The notes below the pieces were generated by a model. The model did not search any database. It was not told where the DNA came from and worked only from the letters and a program-made list of their open reading frames with translations. Shown here piece by piece: positions 8,621-18,260 of a stretch of 64,000 nucleotides of DNA. Within the stretch, counting starts at the first letter, position 1. Each line of letters opens with the position of its first letter. Position numbers and translations under genes: made by a program. The stretch spans positions 72,973,803 to 73,037,802 of the forward strand of contig CM039462.1 of the NCBI GenBank assembly GCA_022414725.1. Direction: 5' to 3'. Source of the stretch: Microglena sp. YARC. Its lineage: Eukaryota; Chlorophyta; Chlorophyceae; Chlamydomonadales; Chlamydomonadaceae.

Positions 8621-9757
8621 CAGCAATCATCATCGAACCCTCAAGGACCGTACAAAGTGCCCAAGTAGCTTTTCCCAGCTTTTTGAAGTTGCGAGTCTAA
8701 CGGTTCCCTAGAGGAGGAACTGCTTGTCTTCACAAGCTGTGGTCGGCTTCCTTGACAGCACTCTCATCGATCCGAGAGGTAAGCCAACCTCGAGTGTGTT
8801 ATCAGACATCTGGGTCTGGGCAATCCCCATGAATGATGCTGTCGGGCGTGAGCCACACACTTCACTCGAGGCTCGATATCATCATGATCATGAAGATTTG
8901 TTAAGCAAAAGAAGTGGATGATTTCTCAATTTTGGATGTTCCCCCCTCCGTTTACACTCGTTTTTCGAAAGTCGCCGTGCGGAGAGAGAGAGGAGAACAA
9001 AACAAAAGGAAATTATGCTGTTACGGGGATCGTCGGGTATTTTATCATGCCCCTCCCTCATCTCATCAAGGACGGCGACTTTCGCATCAGGCGGCACCTG
9101 CATCGGCGGAGCCGAGTAGTCACTCACAGGGAGACTTTCGCATCAGGCGGAATCTGTGTCGAGTCACATCACAGAGAGACCGACCACTCTCATCACGGCG
9201 GTACAGGTGCCACTATGGCCCTCCCCATCAAAAAATAACGAAAGTAACAAAATACCACCGTACCACATTAAACAAGTGGCGGAGCCCCTTTCACATCTTC
9301 CCCCACAAAGGAGTCCGCGAGGAACCGAGCGGGTGGGCGACCGGAGGGGAGCCCACAGTGTAACATCAACCAGCAGACACACTACTGAAATCACACACAC
9401 ACACACGCGACGCCGCCGCCTCCATCTCGGACATGGACACTCTCGAAAGTACCGGGGAAGAGGCGATCGCTTAAGTGCGGCTGGTCCTTCAATGGACACT
9501 CTCGAAAGTACCGACAAAAGAACGATACGGAGTCTGCAGGATGGAGAGCCGTGATCTAAAAAAGAACCACGATATTCTCGTTAACATCCTGCAATTTCTT
9601 GATTCTAAATCGTATTGGTGTTCCACTGCCCCGTGGGTTGCTACACCATTAGGTTACACCGTAAGGTGTGCCGTACACGAAGCGGTTTCATTTTAGTAAT
9701 CCGTTGACTGTACCCGTTCGCTCATTCAACTCCCAATTCTTTTGCATACAGTATAGA
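8621..9757. repeat. Mosaic of dispersed repeats without a gene
   Basis: Three recognisable pieces lie here. A segment at about 8817-8985 (CAATCCCCATGAATGATGCT... and TTCCCCCCTCCGTTTACACT) recurs at 14.52-14.63 kb, where the two halves are adjacent; here a 57-bp block lies between them. A copy of the GC-rich repeat lies at about 9255-9420. A truncated MITE family 1 copy runs from about 9425 to 9710, with TA at 9711-9712. No gene is supported. Confidence 0.65.
9425..9710 (+). mobile_element. MITE family 1, 5'-truncated copy
   Basis: The right terminus is intact (TTTTAGTAATCCGTTGACTG then TA). The interior matches the full copies from the GGTACCGGGGAAGAGGCGAT block onward. The left end is missing; a short piece (GACACTCTCGAAAGTACCG) is duplicated at the break. 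Confidence 0.75.
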
Positions 9758-10549
9758 ATGACAGATTACGCTTCTCTCATCACTGCGTTAGGCACGTCCA
9801 ACTTGATTTGCACTGGGGTCAAAGATGTCCATTTTGGAGATCTACAGGCTGAGGCGAGTGCAGGTGATCTGATGGTAAAGATGCCAAATGACCCGATTTG
9901 TCACGAGGGCATCTACTACAATCGGCGGAACAGTAAAATGAATATGGATATCACACATATCGGTTACGTCAAGCGAGGGTGCACACAAAGTATTGCAGAA
10001 GTTGTGAAAATGGGAGGTGAATCAGTTGATAACATAACAATAAATGTCCAGAGTGGAGGTTGTTTACTGTTGAAATCAAATCCAACAGTAATTAGCAATG
10101 CAGTTTGTGTCGAGCTTGTCGGCGAAGATATTTTTCCACAAGCAAGATATTGGGATGGCGACATCAATATGAAGTCCAAACTACAAGGTGATGTCCAAGC
10201 ATTGATTGATACATTCCCAAACATGAAATTTCTGGAGTTGCGTTTTTTCCTATACGATGTCGATTGGTGTTCGCTTCAAAACTGTAAAATGCTTCGAGGA
10301 TTTTCGATAAACCATTATGAAGACATGTCCCACTCAATGCAGTTCCCCAAACACAGCATCACCAATTTCCATGGGTTTGCATCACAATTTGCACAATTTC
10401 CAAATACATGCGATGAGGTAGTCAATTACATGAAGCATGCCACACAAAACAGTTCAGATTGGTCTTGGTCTATCGGATTTTATGATACTAGACACTGCTC
10501 AATTGACAACTCCCTCAAACATGATCAAATGAAGAACTCGATGCCATGA
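9758..10549 (+). CDS. Hypothetical protein, 263 aa, with an embedded MITE-end sequence
   Basis: I chose the ATG at 9758 because the upstream part of the frame (9668-9757) is MITE sequence. The protein is unrecognised. The middle and C-terminal parts have regularly spaced hydrophobic segments (SIAEVVKMGGESVDNITINV, NAVCVELVGEDIF, NMKFLELRFFLYDVDWCSLQNCK) resembling F-box/LRR-like viral proteins that score distances or directions along a solenoid, but I cannot prove repeats. At about 9928-9949 the coding sequence contains a near-perfect MITE family 1 terminus, giving residues YNRRNSKMN in frame. Either a MITE fragment was absorbed or the gene was rebuilt around one. Confidence 0.5.
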   Translation: MTDYASLITALGTSNLICTGVKDVHFGDLQAEASAGDLMVKMPNDPICHEGIYYNRRNSKMNMDITHIGYVKRGCTQSIAEVVKMGGESVDNITINVQSGGCLLLKSNPTVISNAVCVELVGEDIFPQARYWDGDINMKSKLQGDVQALIDTFPNMKFLELRFFLYDVDWCSLQNCKMLRGFSINHYEDMSHSMQFPKHSITNFHGFASQFAQFPNTCDEVVNYMKHATQNSSDWSWSIGFYDTRHCSIDNSLKHDQMKNSMP

Positions 10550-11507
10550 TTCATGTCACACACTCGATGCAAACAACAACTTCAACTTGACACAGAAGAT
10601 GATACATACATGATCGATCATGTCGGCAGTCGTGCGGATTGCGGGGATCACGATGACTTGCGCATACTCATTCTCACACGGAGGCTTAAAGCAGACTCCT
10701 GCTCTAACGACAACTCTATTGGTTTCTGAAGGGGGAGCGCGGGCACCGCGGGCGGGGCAGAGGATTTGATTGGATTGGATTCATTTGATGACTCGCGTAC
10801 ACTGTAACACTTGGGCTTCTCACTGTAACACTTGGGCTTCTCACTGTAACACTTGGGCTTCTCACTGTAACACTTGGGCTTCTCACTGTAACACTTGGGC
10901 GGTGAAGCGAAGTGACCCTCATCGTCCCCGTAGCAAGCACAAACCCCGGAAACACACGGTAAAGTAGGTGTTCCCTCGCCTCCCCCCAAAACCACAGTTT
11001 CCATCGAGGCGAGTGTGAGCGCTAAACCGACCGACCCACCTGGGTTTGTCAGCAGCTTGCCTTGTTATCCTTTGGGCCAGCTTAAATGCTGAAATACAGA
11101 GATGAAGGGCAAAAATATGTACTCGCCTTTAGCTGATCTACCCATTGGGTTCAAGGGTCACCAGTAGGGCGTCCCACAAATTGTGTCTCCGACTGTAAGC
11201 TTGCTTGCACACTCTGCTCTTCAAAGTAAAACGAACGCAATCCACCACCCACTCGCCCCGAAAGATGCTCCTCATGTGATTCGAACCTGCGCCTCCAACT
11301 CCAGCTCCCCTTCGTTTGTTGGGGCAGACCTGCGGACCCGGATTCCCTACGGAGGCCAAAGTCTCTATCCCGACACATTGTTCATTCCCGACAAGCATGC
11401 TGATCATGCTTTGCCCGAAAGTGATGACTGTTGTTGACATCAAGTGTTGTGATACGGTTCTCATCCAAGTGTTGGCAACATATATCACTTGACAAGCATG
11501 AGGTTGA
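10550..11507. other. Intergenic region with a 20-bp tandem repeat and a Fanzor 3' end
   Basis: No complete gene. It holds five copies of the 20-bp unit CACTGTAACACTTGGGCTTC at about 10797-10898 and, from 10971 to 11197, a solo Fanzor type-B 3' end (separate entry). The short stretch at 10645-10680 (TGACTTGCGCATACTCATTC) recurs at 15.29-15.31 kb. Confidence 0.6.
10971..11197 (+). mobile_element. Solo 3' end of a Fanzor (type B) element
   Basis: This 227-bp block is the reverse complement of 22578-22804, with which it agrees over its whole length. It keeps about 40 codons of the Fanzor C-terminal tail (frame ...PPGFVSSLPCYPLGQLKC, stop at about 11086) and the ~110 bp that follow, ending CTCCGACTG before TA. 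The catalytic part of the gene is absent. In TnpB/Fanzor elements the region overlapping and following the ORF end specifies the guide (omega) RNA, so a copy of just this piece could be a stand-alone guide-RNA locus or simply a 5'-truncated remnant. Confidence 0.65.
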
Positions 11508-11822
11508 TTACTTGAAATTTTTCATGTCATAGCACGCATGGTTCTTTCTCATCAGCACACCATACATCGGAAATCCCTTGTGAATGTAAGACTCGTATAC
11601 TAGCCCCACGATACTTGTTGTCTTATCCAAGTCGTTGTGCGTTGTTGGGTTGACTATGGTTACAATGGACCCTACAGTGTACGTGGGATTCTGGTAAGGT
11701 AAGTAATCCATGTCTGAAGATCGTGTTTTGAAATGTACAATATAAAACCCTAACCAATTATGAGCATGGCAAACGCGAAGGAGTGCTCCGACTCGAAAGT
11801 AGTTGCCTCTTACTGATTTCAT
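11508..11822 (-). CDS. Hypothetical protein, 104 aa
   Basis: The same frame is open further upstream, but there it runs through an LRR remnant and MITE sequence. The ATG at 11822 (MKSVRGNYFRVGALLRV...) begins the part that looks like a coherent small protein. Its second half (VGSIVTIVN...TSIVGLVYESYIHKGFPMYGVLM) has the look of a small beta-barrel (SH3-like) domain seen in many short viral proteins, but I have no specific family. The function is unknown. Confidence 0.4.
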   Translation of the reverse strand: MKSVRGNYFRVGALLRVCHAHNWLGFYIVHFKTRSSDMDYLPYQNPTYTVGSIVTIVNPTTHNDLDKTTSIVGLVYESYIHKGFPMYGVLMRKNHACYDMKNFK

Positions 11823-11849
11823 TGGGATTACAACTCTGAAAACCCTATT

Positions 11850-11937
11850 TAAATGTTGCTGGAAGCAGGGACTATTAAAGCTCAAGATCTGTAGGGCCGT
11901 GAGACCAGACAGTGGGGTTAAGTCGATAGTATAGTGA
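11850..11937 (-). pseudogene. Leucine-rich-repeat remnant cut by a MITE
   Basis: On the minus strand the frame reads YTIDLTPLSGLTALQILSF, one LRR unit of the same type as at the left edge of the window. Its 5' side is abruptly replaced at 11938-11939 (TA) by a MITE family 1 end. The downstream residues no longer follow the LRR pattern. It is the stump of a larger LRR gene broken by the insertion. Confidence 0.5.
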
Positions 11938-11939
11938 TA

Positions 11940-12022
11940 CAGTCGACGGAATACTAAAATGAAACCGCCTCGTGTACGGCACACCTTACGGTGTAACCTA
12001 ATGGTGTAGCAACCCACGTGAC
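11940..12022 (-). mobile_element. MITE family 1, right-end fragment
   Basis: Begins CAGTCGACGGAATACTAAAA after TA and continues with the family's right-end interior (CGTGTACGGCACACCTTACG), then breaks off near 12022. It lies inverted and only 27 bp from the complete copy starting at 12050. Confidence 0.7.
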
Positions 12023-12049
12023 AGTAGGTCTGTGCACCCACTCCCTTTA

Positions 12050-12477
12050 CAGTCGGCGGAACAGTAAAATGAAACATCCCAATAAACGGTATAAGGCGTC
12101 GACAGACGTTATAGTGTACGAGTGGATGGTCCTACAAAACGGCCCGTCCAGAAAAGAAACCTCCTTTCATGACGCATTGCACATCAACAAAGACCCCGTG
12201 TTCTTTTGGGCCACGGTACCGGGGAAGAGGCGATCGCTTAAGTGCGGCTGGTCCTTCAATGGACACTCTCGAAAGTACCGACAAAAGAACGATACGGAGT
12301 CTGCCGGATGGAGAGCCGTGATCTAAAAAAGAACCACGATATTCTCGTTAACATCCTGCAATTTGTTGATTCAAAATCGTATTGGTGTTTCACTGCCCTG
12401 TGGGTTGCTACACCATTAGGTTACACCGTAAGGTGTGCCGTACACGAAGCGGTTTCATTTTAGTATTCCGTTGACTG
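12050..12477 (+). mobile_element. MITE family 1, complete copy (428 bp)
   Basis: Both termini are intact, with TA at 12048-12049 and 12478-12479. It is longer than the 1.79-2.16 kb copy, having extra interior around 12090-12125 and 12340-12400. Its right edge abuts the 3' end of the RFC1-like gene, whose frame stops at 12460 inside the MITE. Confidence 0.85.
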
Positions 12478-14431
12478 TACCTGCACGTGTTTTCGCGCTC
12501 TGCCCCCGGAGCCCCGTCCCGCACTGCCCTTCCCCTTGACTGGAGCATTGTCAGACTTTAAGTCCATCGTCATGCCTCTCTTGATCAGCTTGGCACTTAG
12601 CAGCTGGGCTTTCGCTGCCGCTACCATCTCGTCGCCATCATCTGCGTCCTCGTCTTCATCTGCAACGCCTGCACTAAGCTTCTCGACCCCGGACTCGTCC
12701 TCATCGTCATCCACTCCGTCTTCTGCTCCGGCAGCGCCCTTCTTACCCTTTTTGCCCTTCAGAGGTGCGGAGAGCATTGCACCGCACTTCGCCTGCAGGC
12801 CTTGCCGGTTGAAGATCCTGGTAAAGGCGCTCTTAATCTTTGTAGGGACATCCTTCATGGGGTCCTCTCCCCAATCGGCCTTGGTCTTGAACTTGGTCAC
12901 GTCAATCACGTAGGCAAACATTTCCCGGGAGACGCAGTAGTCCTGCTTCAGGGTAACACTCTGCTGGATGCCACCACTCTCTCCATCAGTCACTAGTGGA
13001 CGCGTCAGTAGGGTGCGCATGGCTGATAGGTACTCTAACTGCACGGGAGATCTGCTAGAAGCCATGTGGCCGCTGGAAGCCATGGTGGTGGTGAGTTCTC
13101 CCAGCAAGCGTTTTTGCTTGTTTGAGGTTGAGAAGTTGCCCAGCCATGAGGTGAAGCGAGAGTAGTTGTCGCCTGGCCAGAAGGCGTCCCTCCCGCCGCG
13201 CATGTACGCCCCCGGCACAAGGCATGCAAGCGTGTTGAAGGCAGGCATAAGGCTCCAGTTCATGTAGCGCCGCACAGACGTGTTGATCACATCTCCTGCA
13301 GATATGGCCTCAGCTGACTTCGCCACTGCCCTCATCCGCTGCTCCTCAGTTCCTGCGATGACTGGGCGGTGGTTAAGGTAGTTCTCCTGGATCAACAGGG
13401 GGACGATGTCGTCCACCATAGCTAGGTTCAGCCGATCTTGAATGCTCATGCTTGAGCTGGCAGGCTCAAGCAACTTTCTTTGCACACTCGAAAGGAGACA
13501 GGTCACTGTCCTTGTCGCATGCCTGGCTGCCCTTAACGTCATCGTAGGACAGGGTGGTGCGACTAAGACGGACCATTTGCAGCTGTCCTAGGATAGAGCG
13601 TAGGTCGCAATTGGCTCCCTTGGCCAGGGCCTCCATGGTGGCATCATTGACAGTCAGCCCCTCCTTGCGGCAGATCTCCATCATCCTTATCTTGACTTGA
13701 TGTGGGGTGGGTGACCTGAAGTCAAGCTCCACACAGTAGTTCCGCAAGCTTTTCAACTTCTGGTTCCACTTGTCGTTACAGATGCAGATAATGGGCACCT
13801 TTGAGGACTTGATCGTCTGGATCAGGTCTTGCACACCACCACGGTCACCACCAGACATCCCATCAACCTCATCCATGATCAGCAGCTGCTTCTTCATCTT
13901 CCCATCAGCTCCCACCAACAGAGATCGATTGGTTGCCATCTCCTTGATCATGTTGGCCGACTTCCCTCCCATGCCAGCTGAGATCTTTGAATCCGACTTG
14001 TTACGGGTGTCACTGGCATTCATCTCCACAATCTTAAAGTTACACTCCTTGGCCAAGATATGGGCGGAAGAGGTTTTGCCGATTCCCGGAGGACCACTGA
14101 GCAGCACCGCCTTCTTGGACAGGTCCTTAGGATTCTTCCGGCTGCCAGGAGGGGCCTGTGGTTGCTGGCCACGCAGATTTACACCCTCCCAGTTGCTGAG
14201 CCACATCCTGAGGGTTGCAATCAGCGTGTTGTTTCCCACCAGCTCTCTAGTGTTTGTTGGCTTGTACTTGTCCACCCACAGTTGGTAGCCGGCATTACCT
14301 GAAGGAGCCTGGACACCAAATGCTACTTTGTCATCATCGTTCAGGGAATTCCATTGCTCGGCAGTCATGCTTGACAGTTCGTACCTCAGTTGCTTCTCAA
14401 GTGCTTCTGTGCGCTCAGTATCAATCTTCAT
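12460..14431 (-). pseudogene. Replication factor C large subunit (RFC1-like clamp loader), one frameshift
   Basis: The first frame (start 14431) is an AAA+ clamp-loader ATPase, which loads the PCNA sliding clamp onto DNA. It has Walker A GPPGIGKTSSA (about residues 114-124), Walker B LLIMDEVDGM (about 184-193), the following GGDRGG, sensor-1 CICNDKWNQK and the RFC1 segment LDFRSPTPHQVKIRM. It stops at 13466, but the protein clearly continues in another frame (KLLEPASSS..., VPLLIQENYLNHRP, typical of the RFC1 C-terminal domain) down to about 12480. A single shift lies near 13478 at a run of A/G. The tail is acidic then basic (DDDEDESGVEK; KGKGSAGRGSGGRARKH). Large RFC subunits occur in several giant viruses and in all eukaryotes; the absence of introns favours a viral copy. 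The last codons run into a MITE. Confidence 0.85.
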
Positions 14432-15434
14432 TTATGCCTTATTTCGAGCGCGCTCAGTCCCCCCCCCCAACGTTACCCAAAAGCAACGATCTGCAGTCTG
14501 GATGATTATAAGGTGTGTCTCTGGGCAATCCCCATGAATGATGCTGTCGGGCGTGAGCCACACACTTCACTCGAGGCTTTTGGATGTTCCCCCCTCCGTT
14601 TACACTCGTTTTTCGAAAGCCGCCGTGCGTGTGTGAAGATGAATGAATGGACTGACGGGGGGCTGCTAAAGCCGCAGTGGTATGTGTGAGAATGAATGGA
14701 CGAACGGGGGGGGGGGGGGGGGGCTGCGCAAGACGCCGCCTTGGTGTGTGTGAAGATGAATTCCACTGCCCCACTCCGTGGGGCCCGCGATCCCCCCTTA
14801 ACAATGCAATAGATTTGTCGAACAGGAGTCTGCTTGGCATGTAATCACCATTTGCGACCCCGTCAATAATTCATTCGCACACACACACACATATGCCATG
14901 GCGGCTTTTGCAGCCCCCCGTTCTAAAAACGAGTGTAAACTCACTCACTCACTCACTCACTCTCTCACTCGCTCACTCACTCAACAACGCAAAATACATA
15001 CATGGCGGCTTTCGCATCCTCCTCGGTGTCCACACATGCCAAGGCGGCGGCTCCATGTACACGCAAACGGCGGAAAACTGTCGCATCCACACATCCATTC
15101 ATGATGTGTAGGGGATACCTCAGTTACATCTTCTGGCATTGTATGCAGCCAAGACAAACTGTCTGGAGGCCCGGGTCAGCCAGTTGGCTTCGCAGCTCGC
15201 TAGGTTTCCGCACAACCCGTGTATGCATTTCTACGGCGATGGCAACATCACCCCTCCTTGAGATTATCTCCCTTGGGGGCATGCCACGGTGACTTGCGCA
15301 TACTCATTCTTACACGTGAATTCAAGCAGAGCAGACAACCTACCCATACAAATACTGAACAACGCACACATGAAGTCCGCATTTCGAAAAAATATAATTA
15401 TACGCAGCAATTTAATCCAAAGTCGGCGATTCCC
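14432..15434. repeat. Repeat-rich intergenic region
   Basis: Contains, inverted, the GTGGGACACACC-type hairpin element (about 14459-14517, AACGTTACCCAAAAGCAACG), the 14.52-14.63 kb copy of a repeat also present at 8.82-8.98 kb, a G-run (about 14706-14722), ACTC simple repeats (14940-14980), and repeated GGCGGCTTTCGCATCC/CGGCGGAAAACTGTCGCATC segments to about 15095. No convincing gene; a short frame at 15.11-15.45 kb is not supported. Confidence 0.6.
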
Positions 15435-15836
15435 CTAGGGAAGATTATTGATCAAGTAGATGATGTCGAACATCTCACGGGGAATCTCGGGAATCTCGGG
15501 ACTCGACACGTCAAGTGCACCATTCAGATTCTGGGACAGTTTGTCCATCCACCTGTGATCATCATCGGTCATGCGCGCATCGCGCAAGGCCTTGGCCTTG
15601 TCGGGATGCAGCCGCATGATCATCATCCTCTGTTCATTCCTCGTCCAACAGCCAGCTAACCAGGTGTTAATGGCGTCGTTAGACAACCAGTACTTCCACC
15701 AGGTGGTGGACATGGTCGCCGGGGTAGGCCCTTTTGCGAGGAACGTTTCTAAGATCCCGGTCCTCACCAGTATCCCGGATACGTCTTCAAACGTGTGGGC
15801 CGGCTGATATATGTCGGCCTTGGGATCGGACTGGGC

Positions 15837-15873
<37 letters not shown>

Positions 15874-16172
15874 TCAGACTCGGACATGGGCTCGGGCTGG
15901 TCCTCGTCGTCAGACTCGGACATGGGCTCGGGCTGGTCCTCGTCGTCAGACTCGGACATGGGCTCGGGCTGGGCCTCGTCGTCAGACTCGGACATGGGCT
16001 CGGGCTGGGCCTCGTCGTCATCAGACGATACCAAGGATACAATGCACGGCTCATGTGCGTTCAGAACGCGGTTGAAGATTTGTGTCACGCAGTCTCGAAC
16101 AATCTCTTCATCGTCCCTTGATAGGTCGATGATGAACGGTTGTTCTGACACGTTAACGAAAGTACAAGACAT
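15435..16172 (-). CDS. J-domain-like protein with acidic repeats
   Basis: I chose the ATG at 16172 because it is followed by natural sequence and preceded by an AAAATTGA box 78 bp upstream. The 245-aa protein has an N-terminal segment containing IIDLSRDDEE (a hydrophobic core followed by acids, as in SUMO-interacting motifs). Then come four to five 12-residue repeats of the type QPEPMSESDDED with casein-kinase-2-like serines, and an EP-rich stretch. The C-terminal domain has WWKYWLSNDAINTWLAG and LHPDKAKAL. The HPD tripeptide followed by K and helical flanks resembles the J-domain of DnaJ proteins, which stimulate Hsp70. This is a reasonable but not certain reading, as the rest of the domain is divergent. 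Confidence 0.55.
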
Positions 16173-16249
16173 GATTGATTGAGTTGAGAAAGATAAATAG
16201 CGGCAAAGTGGAAGTATAATATGTGTGTTTACAGATCGAGCGAAACACT

Positions 16250-16257
16250 TCAATTTT
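16250..16257 (-). promoter_or_regulatory. AAAATTGA early-promoter-like octamer
   Basis: Minus-strand AAAATTGA preceded by an A-run, 78 bp upstream of the J-domain-like gene. Same word and nearly the same spacing as at 4.94 and 20.62 kb. Confidence 0.55.
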
Positions 16258-16423
16258 TTTTCTACTCGTCCATCCTCACACTCTGGTGCATGGCATGCAG
16301 CCCCTCTTTCACATGGATGCAGGGATTTGCATATTTTTTGTGTGTAAATTGAAGCCTTGGGCTATTGCTATGCCTTCGCATCGTGAATCCCCCATAAGTT
16401 GTGTGCTCTTTTTTGCATACAGA

Positions 16424-16957
16424 TCAGAGATGGTCACGCTGATCTTGTTCATGGTTGTCATCGGGATGGGACAAGGATGCACCGCCATGGATGACCGTGC
16501 CCCTCAGGTGAACTTCAAACATTTCAAGGGACCGTTGAAAGTTGGCTTCTGGTTGGAATGCGGCGGGGTTCAACCTTTGAATGTGCTTGATCGCATCTGT
16601 CATCGTTATGCATCTTTCCCACATCAGATAAGCAGCAACAACTGTTGCAGACCGTTGTCTTCCCAACCGACAATGCACAAGCACGGCATTGTTTTGACTT
16701 AACACTCCATTCATAACCTCAACAATATATGGTAGATGGGATGTGAGTTTCTTGACCTCTTTTTGCCTGCAGTTGTCTTCAACAGAAACCTTAATGTATG
16801 TTGTGTTGGGGTTCCTTGGTTTTATGTACGGTGTGTGGTTTGTGCAGTTCACAACAAGCTTGAATTGCAACGTTTTACAAAGTTGGTGGTTGAGAGCTGC
16901 TTCTTGCCCTGATAGGTAAAGATTGTCGCACACCTTGAACAGGTTATCGATATGCAT
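16424..16957 (-). CDS. Dual-specificity protein phosphatase
   Basis: A cysteine-dependent phosphatase of the DSP class, removing phosphate from Ser/Thr/Tyr residues through a cysteinyl intermediate. The signature HCRLGRQRSATVVAAYLM fits HCX5R, with the catalytic Cys and Arg present. The upstream Asp loop is probably VEDNCRQ, and the N-terminal DSP strand is seen in DNLYLSGQEAA. The length (177 aa) is right for a minimal DSP domain; several giant viruses carry one. I use the ATG at 16957: the frame continues upstream to 17008, but that part is MITE sequence. A MITE lies only 6 bp upstream of the start codon, so the native promoter has been displaced. Confidence 0.85.
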   Translation of the reverse strand: MHIDNLFKVCDNLYLSGQEAALNHQLCKTLQFKLVVNCTNHTPYIKPRNPNTTYIKVSVEDNCRQKEVKKLTSHLPYIVEVMNGVLSQNNAVLVHCRLGRQRSATVVAAYLMWERCITMTDAIKHIQRLNPAAFQPEANFQRSLEMFEVHLRGTVIHGGASLSHPDDNHEQDQRDHL

Positions 16958-16965
16958 CTTATTTA

Positions 16966-17566
16966 CAGTCAACGGAAAACTAAAATGAAACCGCTTCGTG
17001 TACGGCACACCTTACGGTGTAACCTAATGGTGTAGCAACCCACGGGGCAGTGGAACACCAATACGATTTTGAATCAACAAATTGCAGGATGTTAACGAGA
17101 ATATCGTGGTTCTTTTTTAGATCACGGCTCTCCATCCTGCAGAATCCGTATCGTTCTTTTGTCGGTACTTTCGAGAGTGTCCATTGAATGACCAGCCGCA
17201 CTTAAGCGATCGCCTCTTCCCCGGTACCGTGGCCCAAAAGAACACGGGGTCTTTGTTGATGTGCAATGCGTCATGAAAGGAGGTTTCTTTGCTGGACGGG
17301 TCATTTTGTAGGACCATCCACTCATACAATATAATATATAATGGGCGTTCCTGCCTCCCGGCCGATTTTGACTGGTTGCGAAACATGGTATGGAGCGGAT
17401 TTGTGATTCCTTGGTGCTGACGTCTCAAGCTAGCGAGTCGTTCAGGAGGCTCTAAATCCTGATTAGAAATTTAAAAAAATCGGCCGGGAGGCAGGAACGC
17501 CCATTATATGATTGTCACCGCATTATACCGTTTTTTGGATGTTTCATTTTACTGTTCCGCCGACTG
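16966..17566 (-). mobile_element. MITE family 1, full copy interrupted by a family 2 MITE
   Basis: Both termini are present with TA at 16964-16965 and 17567-17568. A 164-bp family 2 element (17341-17504) is inserted inside; without it this copy would be about 435 bp, matching the copy at 12.05 kb. The nesting gives the order of activity: family 2 moved after family 1. Confidence 0.85.
17341..17504. mobile_element. MITE family 2 (164 bp), nested
   Basis: Near-perfect inverted termini starting ATGGGCGTTCCTGCCTCCCG and continuing through GGCCGATTTT, flanked by TA on both sides. An element of identical length with the same interior lies inverted at 61131-61294. Solo related termini (GGGAGGCAGAAACGCCCAT) occur in each of four satellite units at 44.3, 45.5, 47.3 and 52.2 kb. 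Confidence 0.9.
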
Positions 17567-17858
17567 TAGGTCAGCATATTATTGTTCATTTTCCCAACGC
17601 AGGACAACAACAGAGTGACGCCACTACACTCGACGGAATACTAAAATGAAAGTGCTTTCTGGAGTGTACGGTGAAGGAGTTCCTGGGCAGGATGAGAGTG
17701 TGGTGCAAGCCTCTCAACGGGACGGGGTCCCACCTGCTATATAACCGAATGGGGGTACGTAAGGAAGTGTAACACTTTCCCCAGGCAGGAGTATACAGTT
17801 GTTCTCAAATAATTTTGAATGATATCCCCTGAACCCGGTATTGGTTTTGGCTCGGGAA
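17567..17858. other. Intergenic, with a solo family-1-like terminus
   Basis: At 17628 a terminus of the form CTCGACGGAATACTAAAATG follows TA, but I find no matching right end nearby. A CAGTTGTTCTCAAATAA word (about 17797), shared with other element ends in the window, precedes the next gene. No gene is seen. Confidence 0.4.
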
Positions 17859-18260
17859 TTACGCGCTGCTTCCTCTGAGCATGCCCTCGTCTTTGCCGCT
17901 CTGCAAGCGGCAGTCCGCAGGAAAGTTGGATGATAAGAGGTTCACTATATCATGATACCCGTTGTGTTGTGCGACATAACATGCAGTACTTGTATCAAAT
18001 TGTGCACCTGGGAGGGCAAGTAATGTTTTTACTAAATCATAATGACCGTTTCGAGAAGCCGCAGAAAGATCGCAATTAGTTGGATGCGATCCTGCAGAAA
18101 TCAGTGCGAGGACACTCTCTCGTTTGTTTAGTGAGCATGACAAAGTTAGTGCTTGTTGTATGCAGGTCTTGTAATCACTCATCTGCATACACAAGCCGAT
18201 ATTCAGCATTTTCATGTCACCTGTGCCAGCACCAACTAGAACAACCGTCTCAGGATCCAT
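17859..18260 (-). CDS. Ankyrin-repeat protein, 133 aa
   Basis: Two to three ankyrin repeats are visible: NKRESVLALISAGSHPTNCD, LSAASRNGHYDLVKTLLALP and CYVAQHNGYHDIVNLLSSN. These carry the helix-turn-helix hallmark (AA..G....V..LL). Ankyrin proteins are the commonest multigene family of many giant viruses and typically bind host proteins, often linking them to ubiquitin ligases. The protein is short for this family and has no N-terminal F-box, so it may be a truncated member. Start chosen at ATG 18260; an AT-rich segment precedes it. Confidence 0.65.
   Translation of the reverse strand: MDPETVVLVGAGTGDMKMLNIGLCMQMSDYKTCIQQALTLSCSLNKRESVLALISAGSHPTNCDLSAASRNGHYDLVKTLLALPGAQFDTSTACYVAQHNGYHDIVNLLSSNFPADCRLQSGKDEGMLRGSSA

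Noticed and set aside
10797..10898. Possible CRISPR-like array (five 20-bp repeats)
   Set aside because: Units are directly adjacent with no spacers; an ordinary tandem repeat.
12536..14288. Plus-strand ORFs opposite the RFC1-like gene
   Set aside because: Antisense of an unmistakable AAA+ clamp-loader sequence.
15734..16182. Plus-strand Gly/Ser and Arg-rich ORFs opposite the acidic-repeat gene
   Set aside because: Antisense shadows of the MSESDDEDQPEP repeats; the minus strand has the promoter word, start and domain.
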